DNA of 64,000 nt from Verrucomicrobiia bacterium (GCA_030427505.1 JAUICH010000015.1:62001-126000); one strand, 5' to 3'. Positions 29,684 through 39,384 are shown, counted from the first letter of the stretch. A program made the numbers and translations. Notes: a model not told the origin generated them from the sequence alone.

Positions 29684-30291
29684 AACGGCCGGATCTGACC
29701 ACCGCGCTGCTCGCCGGAGGCGAATCGGCCCGGATGGGCACGGACAAAGCCTTCCTCCATCTGCCGGGCCGGGAGGCCCCGCTCTACCAACTACAGCTTG
29801 AGAAACTGGCCCGGCTGGAGCCAAGGGCGGCCCTGCTATCGGCGCGGCCGGAGCAGGATCTTGACGTGGAGGACATGGAGGTCCACCTGGTGCCGGACCA
29901 GGACCGGGATCTCGGGCCTTTGGAAGGCCTGTGCCGCTGCCTGGAACGCTGCCCCACCCCCTGGCTCCTGGTGCTGGCGGTAGATCTTCCCTGCATGACT
30001 GCGGCTTTTCTCGAACGGCTAGCGGACCGGGCCCACGAACATGCCATTGGCTTGGTTCCGGAATCCGCCCACGGGGTCGAGCCACTCTGTGCCGTCTATC
30101 CCAAGTCTCTTTACTCCCTGGCGCGCCTGCGCCTGCGCCGGGAGCAACGTTCGCTCCGCGGCCTGACGGCGGAAGGAATCGAGCACGGCTTGCTCCAGGC
30201 AATGCCTTTGAAAGAAGAGGAAGAAGTGCTCATGACCAACGTGAATTGCCCCCGCGACCTGGAGCAGCTCACACAGTATTTTCCTTCATGA
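29680..30291 (+). CDS. mobA: Molybdenum cofactor guanylyltransferase MobA-like
   Basis: 203 residues from the ATG at 29680. Nucleotidyltransferase that adds GMP to molybdopterin to form the guanine dinucleotide cofactor. The N-terminal nucleotide loop LLAGGESARMGTDKAFL is clear, as is LVPDQDRDLGPLEGLCRCL and the metal-binding Asp in LAVDLPCM. A longer upstream frame exists but overlaps the MOSC gene. It overlaps fdhD by 4 bp (ATGA). Confidence 0.93.
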   Translation: MKRPDLTTALLAGGESARMGTDKAFLHLPGREAPLYQLQLEKLARLEPRAALLSARPEQDLDVEDMEVHLVPDQDRDLGPLEGLCRCLERCPTPWLLVLAVDLPCMTAAFLERLADRAHEHAIGLVPESAHGVEPLCAVYPKSLYSLARLRLRREQRSLRGLTAEGIEHGLLQAMPLKEEEEVLMTNVNCPRDLEQLTQYFPS

Positions 30292-31172
30292 GCCCGCACC
30301 CGGCCAGCCCCGCCCGCCCGGATTCGTCCGTCGCCACTGAGGCCGCAGTGGAAACCCGCCGCCTGAGAGTGGAAGCCGCCACCGGTTCCGGCGCCATGAA
30401 ACGGCGGAGCGACCTGGACCTGCTGGCCGCCGAAGAGCCCCTGGAAATCCGGGTGGAAGGCCGCAGCGTGGCCGTGGTCATGCGCACCCCGGGGCACGAG
30501 GAGGAACTGGCGGCGGGATTTCTCCTCACGGAAGGCGTCATCGCTTCAGCGGATGACTTTTTCGAAATGACGCAATGCCCTACCCTGGAAGGCAATGCCC
30601 GGGGCAACGTGCTGGAGGTTCTCCTGCGGCAAGGCCTGAACGCCAATCTGGACCGGCTGACGCGCCACGTCTTCAGCGCCTCCAGTTGCGGGATTTGTGG
30701 GAAGGCCACCATCGACTCTGTCTTTCAGTCCTTCCCTCCCCTGGCGAACGAGGGGAGCCGGATCTCCAGCGAAACGCTACTGTCGCTGCCTGGAACCCTG
30801 CGGAAGGCGCAGGAAACATTTCAACAAACCGGCGGGCTGCACGCCAGCGCCGTGTTCGATCCGGCGGGGAAGCTTCTCTGGCTCCGGGAAGACGTGGGAC
30901 GCCACAACGCGCTGGACAAGGCGATCGGCCACGCGGTGCTGAACCGCCGCCTGCCTCTGGAAGACACGGTACTGCTGGTCAGTGGCCGGATCAGTTTTGA
31001 GCTGATGCAGAAGGCGCTCGCCGCCCGCATCCCCATCGTGGCTGGGATCTCCGCGCCGAGCAGCCTGGCGGTGGAGTTCGCGGAAGCTTCCGGGCAGACC
31101 CTGGTGGGTTTTCTGCGGGAGCGGAGCTTCAACGTTTACGCCGGCGCGGGACGGGTTTACGATGCGGAGTGA
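30288..31172 (+). CDS. fdhD: Formate dehydrogenase accessory sulfurtransferase
   Basis: 294 residues from the ATG at 30288. FdhD passes sulfur from a cysteine desulfurase to the Mo-bisMGD cofactor of formate dehydrogenase. The sulfur-carrying Cys pair CGIC is at 134-137 (SSCGICGKATID); GGLHASAVFD, LREDVGRHNALDKAIG and SGRISFELMQKA are conserved segments. No formate dehydrogenase structural gene is in the window. Its stop overlaps the next start as GTGA. Confidence 0.95.
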   Translation: MSPHPASPARPDSSVATEAAVETRRLRVEAATGSGAMKRRSDLDLLAAEEPLEIRVEGRSVAVVMRTPGHEEELAAGFLLTEGVIASADDFFEMTQCPTLEGNARGNVLEVLLRQGLNANLDRLTRHVFSASSCGICGKATIDSVFQSFPPLANEGSRISSETLLSLPGTLRKAQETFQQTGGLHASAVFDPAGKLLWLREDVGRHNALDKAIGHAVLNRRLPLEDTVLLVSGRISFELMQKALAARIPIVAGISAPSSLAVEFAEASGQTLVGFLRERSFNVYAGAGRVYDAE

Positions 31173-32005
31173 CGCCACCAAGCTCTCTCGAAGATTTCTG
31201 CGAAGACATTCTAAACAAGGCCATGCGGGGCTTGAGCATGACGGAAGCCGCGCTGAGCCGCCGCACGGGAGTCCCGGAAAGCGACATCCGCGCCTTTCGC
31301 TCTGGCCGTTGCGATGACGACCAGCAACTGAGGAAAGTGGCCACCGCCCTGAATCTCGATCCTGAAGCCCTGGTGCATTCCGCTGCCAAGAGCTGGCTAC
31401 CCGCCCCAGTAAGCCTGAAGGGCTTAGCCATGTTCACCTCCCTGTACCGCTCGGACATGACGGTGAATGCGTACCTGATTTGGGACCCTGAAACGCACCT
31501 GGCGGCGGCCTTTGATACAGGAACGGATACGCGTCTCCTCACGGACTTCATCGGGAAACATGACCTGAAGCTGACGCACATCTTCCTGACCCACACGCAC
31601 GGCGACCACGTAGCGGGTCTGGACAATCTGCGGCATGCCGCACCCGACGCCACGGTGCATGCCAACAAAGCGGAGCCCTGGCCAGGCGCTCAGTCTTTTC
31701 TGGAGGGCACGGAATTTTCCCTGGGAAAACTGACCATCGGCACCCGCACCACCAGCGGCCATTCCCAGGGCGGCACGACCTATGTCATTCAGGGGCTCGC
31801 CCGGCCCGTCGCGGTGGTGGGAGACGCCCTCTTTGCCGGTTCCATGGGCGGGGGCATGGTGTCATACGCGGACGCGCTAAAGACGAATCGGGAAAAGATC
31901 TTTACCTTACCGGACAACACCGTGCTCTGCCCCGGCCATGGCCCCATGACGACCGTGGCTCAAGAGAAACAGCACAACCCGTTTTTCCCGGAGTTCAAAA
32001 ACTGA
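31169..32005 (+). CDS. HTH domain fused to metallo-beta-lactamase-fold hydrolase
   Basis: 278 residues, GTG start with 4-bp overlap to fdhD. Residues about 12-75 look like a Cro/CI-type helix-turn-helix (MTEAALSRRTGVPESDIRAF, LRKVATALNLDPEALV). Residues 88-278 form a glyoxalase-II-like metallo-beta-lactamase domain with HTHGDH (142-147), the SGHSQGGTTY loop, a metal-bridging Asp in VVGDALFAG and the last His in LCPGHGPMTT. It could be a thiolester hydrolase steered by or controlling DNA binding; substrate unknown. Its place behind MOSC-mobA-fdhD suggests a link to sulfur or molybdenum chemistry. Confidence 0.82.
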   Translation: MTPPSSLEDFCEDILNKAMRGLSMTEAALSRRTGVPESDIRAFRSGRCDDDQQLRKVATALNLDPEALVHSAAKSWLPAPVSLKGLAMFTSLYRSDMTVNAYLIWDPETHLAAAFDTGTDTRLLTDFIGKHDLKLTHIFLTHTHGDHVAGLDNLRHAAPDATVHANKAEPWPGAQSFLEGTEFSLGKLTIGTRTTSGHSQGGTTYVIQGLARPVAVVGDALFAGSMGGGMVSYADALKTNREKIFTLPDNTVLCPGHGPMTTVAQEKQHNPFFPEFKN

Positions 32006-32040
32006 CGCCTCCCAAGCCCCCCGAATAACCCACAGCACTG

Positions 32041-33546
32041 ATGACCCCCTCTTCCCCAAACCGCCTGAACCGCCGTCATTTCTTAAGAACCACCGCCGCC
32101 GCCACGGCGGGCGCCGCTTTGGGCGGGCCGCTCCGGGCGGCTGAAAATGGGAAGCAGCCGAACATTCTCTACGTCTTTTCCGACCAGTGGCGCGCCACGG
32201 ATCACGGCTACTCGGGAAACGCGGTAGTCATCACGCCGCACCTGGACGGGCTGGCCAAGCAGTGTGTGAACTTCACGCATGCCGTGTCCGGAATTCCCGT
32301 GTGCTGTCCGCACCGGGCCTCGCTCCTCACGGGCAAGCGGCCTTTGACCCACGGGTTGTTTCTGAACGATCTCTACCTGGCCCCCACGCACCGTAGCGTC
32401 GCCCATTGCCTGAATGACGCGGGTTATCAGACCGGTTATATCGGCAAGTGGCACATCGATGGGCATGGGCGCATGGACTACACGCCACCGGAGCGCCGCC
32501 AGGGTTTCCAGTTCTGGAAAGCCCTGGAGTGCACCCACGACTACAATCACTCGCACTACTACACCGGCAGCAATCCCAAGCGTATGCCCTGGGAAGGGTA
32601 CGAGCCCATGCCGCAGACGGACGCCGCGGATGCTTACTTAAAGAGTTATGCCCAATCCGGCCAGGAAAACCCCTTCGCGCTGTTCCTCTCCTGGGGGCCG
32701 CCGCACGCGCCTTACCAGACCGCGCCGGAAAAATATCACCAGATGTATCCGGACGGCAGCATCACCTTGCGCAAGAATGTGCCGGAAGAGCAACACAAGG
32801 CAGCCCTGGAAAACTACCGCGGCTATTACGCCCACATGACCGCGCTGGACGAGTGCATGGGCCAGCTCCTGAGAACCCTGGAGGAGACCGGTCTGGCGGA
32901 GAACACCATCCTGGTCTATACCTCGGACCACGGCGACATGCTGCACTCCCGGGGGTTCATGAAGAAACAGCAACCCTGGGACGAATCGCTTCGCGTGCCT
33001 TTCCTGGTCCGCTGGCCTTCCAAGCTGAAGAATCAGCCCCGGGAAATCGACTCCCCCATCGACACGCCGGACATCATGCCCACTTTGCTGGGCCTCGCTG
33101 GCGCTGCTATTCCCGGCGAAGTCGATGGGCGCGACCTGTCCGGCGTGGTGCTGGGTACAGAGACCGCGGACCCGGACTACGCGGCCCTTATCACCTGCCC
33201 TTCCCCCTTCGGCCAATGGAGCCGGGATCGTGGGGGCAGAGAGTACCGGGGCCTGCGCACGACCCGCTACACCTACTGCCGCGACCTGGACGGCCCGTGG
33301 CTGCTTTACGACAACGCCGAGGACCCCTTCCAGATGAACAACCTGGTGGGAAACGCCGATTTCGCGACGCTACAGAAGGAAATGGACGAACGCCTGAATG
33401 TCCAACTGGCGGAAACGCACGACGAATTTCTTCCCGGCCCCGAACTCATCCGCCGCTGCGGCTACGTGGTCAATCCCAAGAACGAAACGGTGGACTACCA
33501 CACGGCGTTCAATCCAGCCAATACCACGAAGAGTCCCCTGGGGTGA
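32041..33546 (+). CDS. Tat-exported sulfatase
   Basis: 501-residue type I sulfatase. The N-terminus NRRHFLRTTAAATAG is a twin-arginine signal, so it is exported folded. The catalytic Cys88 lies in CCPHRASLLTG (CxPxR), which is converted to formylglycine by a separate enzyme. Metal ligands are seen in YVFSDQWR at the start and TSDHGDML. It likely removes sulfate from polysaccharides or similar compounds. The convergent DUF1501 gene lies beyond a repeat-rich gap. Confidence 0.92.
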   Translation: MTPSSPNRLNRRHFLRTTAAATAGAALGGPLRAAENGKQPNILYVFSDQWRATDHGYSGNAVVITPHLDGLAKQCVNFTHAVSGIPVCCPHRASLLTGKRPLTHGLFLNDLYLAPTHRSVAHCLNDAGYQTGYIGKWHIDGHGRMDYTPPERRQGFQFWKALECTHDYNHSHYYTGSNPKRMPWEGYEPMPQTDAADAYLKSYAQSGQENPFALFLSWGPPHAPYQTAPEKYHQMYPDGSITLRKNVPEEQHKAALENYRGYYAHMTALDECMGQLLRTLEETGLAENTILVYTSDHGDMLHSRGFMKKQQPWDESLRVPFLVRWPSKLKNQPREIDSPIDTPDIMPTLLGLAGAAIPGEVDGRDLSGVVLGTETADPDYAALITCPSPFGQWSRDRGGREYRGLRTTRYTYCRDLDGPWLLYDNAEDPFQMNNLVGNADFATLQKEMDERLNVQLAETHDEFLPGPELIRRCGYVVNPKNETVDYHTAFNPANTTKSPLG

Positions 33547-33639
33547 GGCCGTCGCCTCTACCCGGTCCTTCCGCCACTTTCGGTGGCCATGGCCGATACA
33601 TGTTTCAGCTACAGTTTTTGAAAACTGCTCTAGCCCGCA

Positions 33640-33890
33640 TTTCGGGGGCCGAAAGCCTCATTTGCCGCAAAGCACAGGCTTTTCAAGCCTGTGTGGGTGG
33701 TTCGCGAACCTGAGTTGGCCCGAAGGGTCGCGTGAGGCGCCAGCCACCGTTCCAAGCCCTATTCCCTCCTCCGGCCTTTCCTTCACGCGCCCCTTCGGAT
33801 CGCAACCGAATTGTGTGGATCAACACAGGCCGCAATAGCCTGTGCTTTGTGACGCGCGGGCCGACGGCCCGCATGAGGGAGACCTCGTAT
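33640..33890. repeat. Modular palindromic intergenic repeat, copy B
   Basis: In the 388-bp gap between two convergent genes. Inverted module: linker TTGCCGCAAAG (33662-33672) next to CACAGGCTT-TTC-AAGCCTGTG (33673-33693). Direct module: CACAGGC/GCCTGTG (33824-33830 and 33838-33844), linker CTTTGTGACGC (33845-33855), then GCGGGCC-GAC-GGCCCGC (33856-33872). The two face each other across about 130 bp with no recognisable gene. Confidence 0.72.
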
Positions 33891-33934
33891 TCGATATTCG
33901 CATTTAGCGAAGGCAAAAGACTTCGCCGGACACT

Positions 33935-35386
33935 CTACGAAACAATGTCATGCACCACATGCCCGTGGACGTCGGTCAGGCGCATGTCGCGGCCGCCGTA
34001 GCGGTAGGTGCTGTGGGTGTGCTCCACGCCCAGGAGGTGCAGCATGGTGGCGTGCAGGTCATGGATTTCCATTTTGTTCTCGATGGCCTTGTAGCCCCAG
34101 TCGTCGGTCTGGCCGTAGCTGATACCGCCTTTCACGCCACCACCGGCCATCCACATGGAAAAGCCGAAGGGGTTATGATCGCGGCCATCGGCGCCTTGAG
34201 CAAAGGGGGTGCGGCCAAACTCGCCGCCCCAGACCACCAGCGTCTCGTCCAGGAGACCGCGGCTTTTCAGGTCCTTTAGCAATCCGGCGATAGGCTGGTC
34301 CACGGTCAGGCAGTTTTTTCCGTGACCCGCCACCAGGCCGCCATGCTGGTCCCAGCGGTCGCCATTGCCGGAGGGGCAGGTCAGTTCGATGAAACGCACG
34401 CCGCGTTCCACCAAGCGCCGGGCCAGCAGACACTCGAGACCAAATGTCCGCGTATTGTCAAAGCCCGCGTCCAGGCCGTAGAGCTTCTTCGTGGCCTCAC
34501 TCTCCCCGGAAAGGTCCATCAGTTCCGGCACCGCCGCCTGCATGCGGTAGGCGGTTTCGTAGTTCAGGATGGCGCTTTCCACCTGGGCTTCGTGCGCGTA
34601 GCGATCCAGCGAGGCTTCGTCCAGGTCATTGAGCAAATCCAGTTTCTTCCGCTGAGCCTCGCGTGAGGAATCGCCAGGCGTGAGATTTGCGATCGGCTCG
34701 CCGGAGGGCTTGAAAATGGAGCCCTGATAGGAGGCGGGGAGGAAACCGGAATTGAAGACGTCCATCCCGCCGGGAGGCACCAGGCCGCCATTGATGACGA
34801 CGAAACCCGGCAGGTTCTGGTTTACGCTGCCTAAGCCGTAGCCCACCCAGGCGCCCATGCTGGGCCTGCCCTGGATGCCGGAGCCTGTGTGCAGAAAGTA
34901 GTTCGCCGAAGTGTGCTCGGGAAATTTCGAGACCACGGACTTCAGCACGCAAATGTCATCGATAACCTTGGAAATTTCCGGAAACAGATCGCTCACCCAC
35001 AGGCCGCTCTGGCCGCGCTGCTTGAAGTTCCAGGGCGACTTCATCACGGTGCCGATGTTGTCGAACTGGGTGGGCTCCAGCCGGCCCATGGCCTTGTGGG
35101 GGTCCTGGCCGTTATACTTTTCCAGCAGCGGCTTATAATCAAAGGTATCCACCTGCGACGGTCCGCCGTCCATGTAGAGGAAGATCACGTTCTTCGCCCG
35201 GGCGGGAAAGTGCGGCGCTTTCGGCGCCAGGGGATTCCGCGTGGCGGAGGGCCGCCCGGTATCCACCGCGCCAAAGGCCCGGTCATTTAGCAGCGCCGTC
35301 AACGCTACCGCGCCAAAACCATTCGCGCACTGCCGCAGCATGTCGCGGCGTGAGAGAGAGGGCCTTCTGTAGTTCCGGCAGTGCAT
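33935..35386 (-). CDS. DUF1501 protein (Tat-exported, sulfatase-like fold)
   Basis: 483 residues. Tat signal SRRDMLRQCANGFGAVALTAL. The body is the DUF1501 family, related to the alkaline phosphatase/sulfatase fold: FLYMDGGPSQVDTFDYKP, GGEFGRTPFAQGADGRDHNPFGF and VHDIV at the end. These proteins are abundant in Planctomycetes and Verrucomicrobia, nearly always next to a PSD1-type protein, as here. The biochemical function is not known. It follows the PSD1 gene by 41 bp and is likely its operon partner. Confidence 0.93.
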   Translation of the reverse strand: MHCRNYRRPSLSRRDMLRQCANGFGAVALTALLNDRAFGAVDTGRPSATRNPLAPKAPHFPARAKNVIFLYMDGGPSQVDTFDYKPLLEKYNGQDPHKAMGRLEPTQFDNIGTVMKSPWNFKQRGQSGLWVSDLFPEISKVIDDICVLKSVVSKFPEHTSANYFLHTGSGIQGRPSMGAWVGYGLGSVNQNLPGFVVINGGLVPPGGMDVFNSGFLPASYQGSIFKPSGEPIANLTPGDSSREAQRKKLDLLNDLDEASLDRYAHEAQVESAILNYETAYRMQAAVPELMDLSGESEATKKLYGLDAGFDNTRTFGLECLLARRLVERGVRFIELTCPSGNGDRWDQHGGLVAGHGKNCLTVDQPIAGLLKDLKSRGLLDETLVVWGGEFGRTPFAQGADGRDHNPFGFSMWMAGGGVKGGISYGQTDDWGYKAIENKMEIHDLHATMLHLLGVEHTHSTYRYGGRDMRLTDVHGHVVHDIVS

Positions 35387-35427
35387 GATGCTTGAGGCGT
35401 AAAGATTCAGACCGCTTTCGGGGACGA

Positions 35428-38400
35428 TCAGTTCAGGAAGATGAATTCTTTTTTGTTAAACAGGACGTGACAGAGGTCGGTCCAGATGGCGGCCTCTTCG
35501 TCGCCGCCTTTGCGGCGGGCCGCCAGGTATTCCAGGGTACGGGTCACTTCCGCCGCCTCCGGTTCGCGGGAAAAAGCGCTTTCGAAAAGGGTATGCAGTT
35601 TGGCTTCGTCGGAGGCGTTACCCGAACCGGCATCGGCCAGGAGGTGTTCCGCCCAGGCCGCTGCTTGCTGGGACACCAGCGGATCGTTCATCAGCGCCAG
35701 GGATTGCGCGGGGACGTTGGAAACGCTGCGGCGGCCCATGGAACTGAAGGGGATGGGCATGTCGAAGGTCATCATGAAGGGCGGCAGGAAGTTCCGCCTG
35801 ATTTCCTGGTAAATGCTGCGCCGCCCGTCGCCGTCCAGCGGACCACTGCTCTTCGGCCGGCCCCGCCCTTCCATGAAACTGGTCAGGTGAACCGGCACGC
35901 TGGGCCCATACAGTTCGGGTTCCAAGTCGCCCGCCACTGACAGCAGGGCATCGCGAACGGCTTCAGCCTCCAACCGGCGCACCGGCGCGCAGTGAAGTAG
36001 AACATTGTCAGGGTCCGAAGCCGCGATCTGGGCTTCGGTCACACCATCGGCAGGCGTGACGGACATGCGGTAGGTGCGGCTCAGCACGATCTCTTTCAGG
36101 AGCGCTTTCTGGGACCAGCCCCGCGCCTGGTACTCCGACGCCAGCCAGTCCAGCAGTTCAGGATGCGAAGGCGGCAGGCCCATCACTCCGAAGTCATCCA
36201 CCGTGGGCACGATGCCCCGGCCAAAGAGGTGATGCCACATCCGGTTTACCGCCACGCGGGCCAGCAACGGATTTTCAGGGGCGGTCATCTGCCGGGCCAG
36301 ATCCAGCCGGCCACTGCCGGTGGCGGGAGGTTCCACATTGGTTCCGCCCAGGGCTTCCAGGAAGCGGCGCGGCACGGTCTCGCCCAGGGCTTTGTGGCTG
36401 CCCCGGATATGGACCTTCACGTTTTCCGGCGTGCCATCCAGCATGGCCGTGACGAACTCCGGCCGGGGTAAAGCGCGTCCCTGGTCTTTGATTTCTTTCT
36501 GCAAGGCGAGCAGGGCCTGAGACTGACCGGGCAGCAGTTCTTCCCGCCAGACAAGGTTCAGCAGGTTCGCGTCTGCTTCGCTGAGTTCCGCTCCTGTGGC
36601 AAGGCGGGACAGCGCGCGTTCCCAGATGGCTTGGTAGGCCTGGCTCAAGCTATCCGCGTCGCCGGTCTTGGCGGTTTGGAGAATTTCCAGGGCCACGGCG
36701 TTGGCGGGCTCTGGCGGCAGGGCTTCGTTCGCGCCCCGGATTTCGTCCAGCGCGATGTAGCCATCTTCATCGTCGGTAACTTCCAGGTAAACGCGGTGGC
36801 CGACATATTTTTCAACATCGCCCGCCATGGACTTCCAGCGGTTGTAGCCATCGGTGTTCGAGTCCTTTGGCTTCAGGATGGTGCCCTTCAGCAGCAGGGT
36901 GTGGAAGTTGTTCATGTAGTGGCTGTCGATCACCATGCGCACCGTGGCGCCGGTGGCGTTCAGCCGCAGGTGCAGTTGAGGATTCTTCAGAATGAAGGTG
37001 GGCGAGCGCAGCACGCCGTCCAGTTGACGGGTAAGCAGGCCGCTGTGCGCCGCGCCGGTTTCCAGCACCAGTTCGCCCGTGGCCAGAGCGGGCTCGCCCC
37101 GCCGGGCTGCGTCTCTTCCGGCAAAGGCGAATCCGGTGTTCGTCCAGCCGTCGAGGGACCCCCCCTCGAAATCCGCGATGAGGTCCATGCGATTGACCGC
37201 TGTTTCAAACGCTTCCGCTTCCTGGCTGAGCCGATTGGTCAGGCTCGCCTTCTTGTCCGGGTGATTCTCCAGCACCAGCGCGGCCCAGGGATACAGCGGA
37301 TGCCAAGGTTGACGAGTTTCCTCGTCGCGCAGCACGGTCACCCAGTGCCGGAGGAACTCCGGTGACAGGCCGCGCTCCGTCGCTACCTGGGTGATGAGCC
37401 CTTCCGGCACTTCATCCGACACAGTGCCGAAGCCGGGGCGTTCTGAATTCGAAAAGACGACGTGATCGAAGTTCACATGCCCCCAGCCACCCTGGGCCCG
37501 GTCCACGATCTGGATGCGGGCGCGTTTGCCTTTCAACTCCGTGACGTTCCACGTCTGGGCTTCCAAGATCTCTAAGTTCCGGCCCATGGCGGTGCGGACG
37601 ACGTCGCCATCCACCACCAGGTTCGCGCAGGTCTTTTCGGCATGGGCACCACCACCGATAAGGAAGTGGATAAAGGGATGCTGGATGACAAATTCTGGCG
37701 ATGTCAGGGTGCCTTCGTATTTGTCGCTGCCCTTGTAGCTGTTCACCAGGCCCTTCCCCAGGTAGCCGGTAACGGGCTGCTGGTGATTGAAGGTGCCGGC
37801 GGCGGGCATTTCGCCAAAGGCCTGGCCTTCCGGCTTCCAGTCCCCGTAGCTCGGCGCTTCGAAGTCGGCGAATATCTCCTGCTCGCTGTCCCCGGCTCCA
37901 CCTTTCGCGTGGGCTTCCAGAACGGCTTGAGACGCCATCAGATAAGGAAGAAACGCGCCCTTCGCCTCCGCGCCAAAGGCAGTTGAGAGAGCCGGAGCGG
38001 CTTGCTCACGAAGCTTTTCCAGCGCGGGAAGTTCTGCCGCGATCCGTCCTTCCGGATCCAGAGCCGCTTCCTGACGCCGAGAACTGTGCAGGTAGCCCGC
38101 AAGCGCGTAGTAGTCCTTCGTGGAGATGGCGTCGAACTTGTGATCGTGGCAGCGCGCGCAGGCGATGGTCATGCCCAGAAAGGTCTTTCCGAAGACATCG
38201 ATCTGGTTGTCCACGCGACCGGCTTCGTCGCCGACAATGTCCGTGGGCGCGTGGACGGCTTCGTGCAGAAACCAGAAGGCGGTGCCCTGGATGGATTCGT
38301 TCACGCCGGTCTTCGTCTCGCGGCGCGGCTGGGCCAGCAGATCGCCCGCGACGTGTTCGGTCACGAACTGGTCGTAGGGCAGGTCACTGTTGAAAGCGCG

Positions 38401-39351
38401 GATGAGGTAGTCGCGGTAGCGGTAGGCGTAGGGAATGGGGTAGTCGAACTCGTGGCCGCAGGTCTCGCCGTAACGCACCAGGTCCATCCAATGCCGCGCC
38501 CAGCGTTCGCCATAGTGGGGAGAGGCCAGCAGGGAATCCACCGTTTTCGCATAGGCGGCGTCTTTACCCTCCACCGCGATGTCCCGCAGGAACGCGTGCA
38601 GTTGCTCCACGCTGGGCGGCAGGCCGGTCAGATCAAAGCTCACCCGGCGCAGCCAGGCGCTCGATTCCGCCTCACCGGCGGGAGTCAGTCCGGCGGTTTC
38701 CAGCTTGGCGAGGATGAACTGATCGATCGGCGACTTTGGCCAGGCTTCGTCCTTCACCGCGGGCGGGTTTCGCTTTTCCACGGGCTGCCAGCTCCAGTGC
38801 TCGGCGCGGCGCTTCTCCAAATCAAAACTGCTTTTCTTAGCTGCCTGGGGAGGTTCTGGGGCGGCTTCTTTCGGCCAGGGAGCGCCCAGGCTGACCCATT
38901 CTTCAAAGCGGGCGATTTCCTCATCGCTCAGCTTGCCTTTCGGCGGCATTTCCAGATCCGGGTTTTTGTAGCGGATGGCCTCAATGATCAGACTGCCATC
39001 CACGTCGCCCGGCATGAGGGATGGGCCCGTGTCGCCTCCGTTCAATAGACCCTGGCGGCTATCGGCATAGAGGCTGGCTTTCAGCTTTTCCGCACCCACG
39101 CTATGGCAGTCATAGCAGCGCTCCGCCAGCACGGGGCGAATGTGCTTCTCAAAGAACTCGAGCTGTTCCGGCGGGAAGTCCGCTTCGGCCACGGCTGCCT
39201 CCGTGCCCGCTTCCGCCAAGCCCCGGCCTGACGCAAACACCAAAGCACCGAAGACCAGCGCGGAGGCCAGGTTACAATGGAGTCCGGCGCCTCCGGTTCT
39301 GAGGCCGGAGCCGTTCGTCACGGCTGGTTGTTGGGACAATGGGACACGCAT
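35428..39351 (-). CDS. PSD1/planctomycete cytochrome c-domain protein (DUF1549-DUF1553)
   Basis: 1307 residues, exported. A cytochrome c-like domain near the N-terminus has the haem motif CYDCH, with Met ligand candidate in LEMPPKGKL. Then DUF1549 (SPIDQFILAKLE, HWMDLVRYGETCGHEFD, CARCHDHKFDAIS with a second CxxCH) and, at the C-terminus, DUF1553 (NRMWHHLFGRGIVPTVDDFG, ARGWSQKALLKEIVLSRTYRMS). Two beta-sandwich-like segments are inserted between them (around 500-640 and 715-860); the first, with IHFLIGGGAHAEKTC and GGWGHVNFDHV, resembles domains appended to GH32 enzymes. Probable role in oxidative or carbohydrate degradation; function unproven. Confidence 0.9.
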   Translation of the reverse strand: MRVPLSQQPAVTNGSGLRTGGAGLHCNLASALVFGALVFASGRGLAEAGTEAAVAEADFPPEQLEFFEKHIRPVLAERCYDCHSVGAEKLKASLYADSRQGLLNGGDTGPSLMPGDVDGSLIIEAIRYKNPDLEMPPKGKLSDEEIARFEEWVSLGAPWPKEAAPEPPQAAKKSSFDLEKRRAEHWSWQPVEKRNPPAVKDEAWPKSPIDQFILAKLETAGLTPAGEAESSAWLRRVSFDLTGLPPSVEQLHAFLRDIAVEGKDAAYAKTVDSLLASPHYGERWARHWMDLVRYGETCGHEFDYPIPYAYRYRDYLIRAFNSDLPYDQFVTEHVAGDLLAQPRRETKTGVNESIQGTAFWFLHEAVHAPTDIVGDEAGRVDNQIDVFGKTFLGMTIACARCHDHKFDAISTKDYYALAGYLHSSRRQEAALDPEGRIAAELPALEKLREQAAPALSTAFGAEAKGAFLPYLMASQAVLEAHAKGGAGDSEQEIFADFEAPSYGDWKPEGQAFGEMPAAGTFNHQQPVTGYLGKGLVNSYKGSDKYEGTLTSPEFVIQHPFIHFLIGGGAHAEKTCANLVVDGDVVRTAMGRNLEILEAQTWNVTELKGKRARIQIVDRAQGGWGHVNFDHVVFSNSERPGFGTVSDEVPEGLITQVATERGLSPEFLRHWVTVLRDEETRQPWHPLYPWAALVLENHPDKKASLTNRLSQEAEAFETAVNRMDLIADFEGGSLDGWTNTGFAFAGRDAARRGEPALATGELVLETGAAHSGLLTRQLDGVLRSPTFILKNPQLHLRLNATGATVRMVIDSHYMNNFHTLLLKGTILKPKDSNTDGYNRWKSMAGDVEKYVGHRVYLEVTDDEDGYIALDEIRGANEALPPEPANAVALEILQTAKTGDADSLSQAYQAIWERALSRLATGAELSEADANLLNLVWREELLPGQSQALLALQKEIKDQGRALPRPEFVTAMLDGTPENVKVHIRGSHKALGETVPRRFLEALGGTNVEPPATGSGRLDLARQMTAPENPLLARVAVNRMWHHLFGRGIVPTVDDFGVMGLPPSHPELLDWLASEYQARGWSQKALLKEIVLSRTYRMSVTPADGVTEAQIAASDPDNVLLHCAPVRRLEAEAVRDALLSVAGDLEPELYGPSVPVHLTSFMEGRGRPKSSGPLDGDGRRSIYQEIRRNFLPPFMMTFDMPIPFSSMGRRSVSNVPAQSLALMNDPLVSQQAAAWAEHLLADAGSGNASDEAKLHTLFESAFSREPEAAEVTRTLEYLAARRKGGDEEAAIWTDLCHVLFNKKEFIFLN

Positions 39352-39372
39352 AGCCTATCGGGGCCACCGATT

Positions 39373-39384
39373 GAAAACGTTTTC
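39373..39384. promoter_or_regulatory. Candidate LacI-type operator upstream of the PSD1 gene
   Basis: GAAAACGTTTTC is a perfect 12-bp palindrome with a central CG, very close to LacI/CcpA-type sites. It sits 22 bp before the PSD1 start in the gap shared with the AraC-family gene. Confidence 0.4.
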
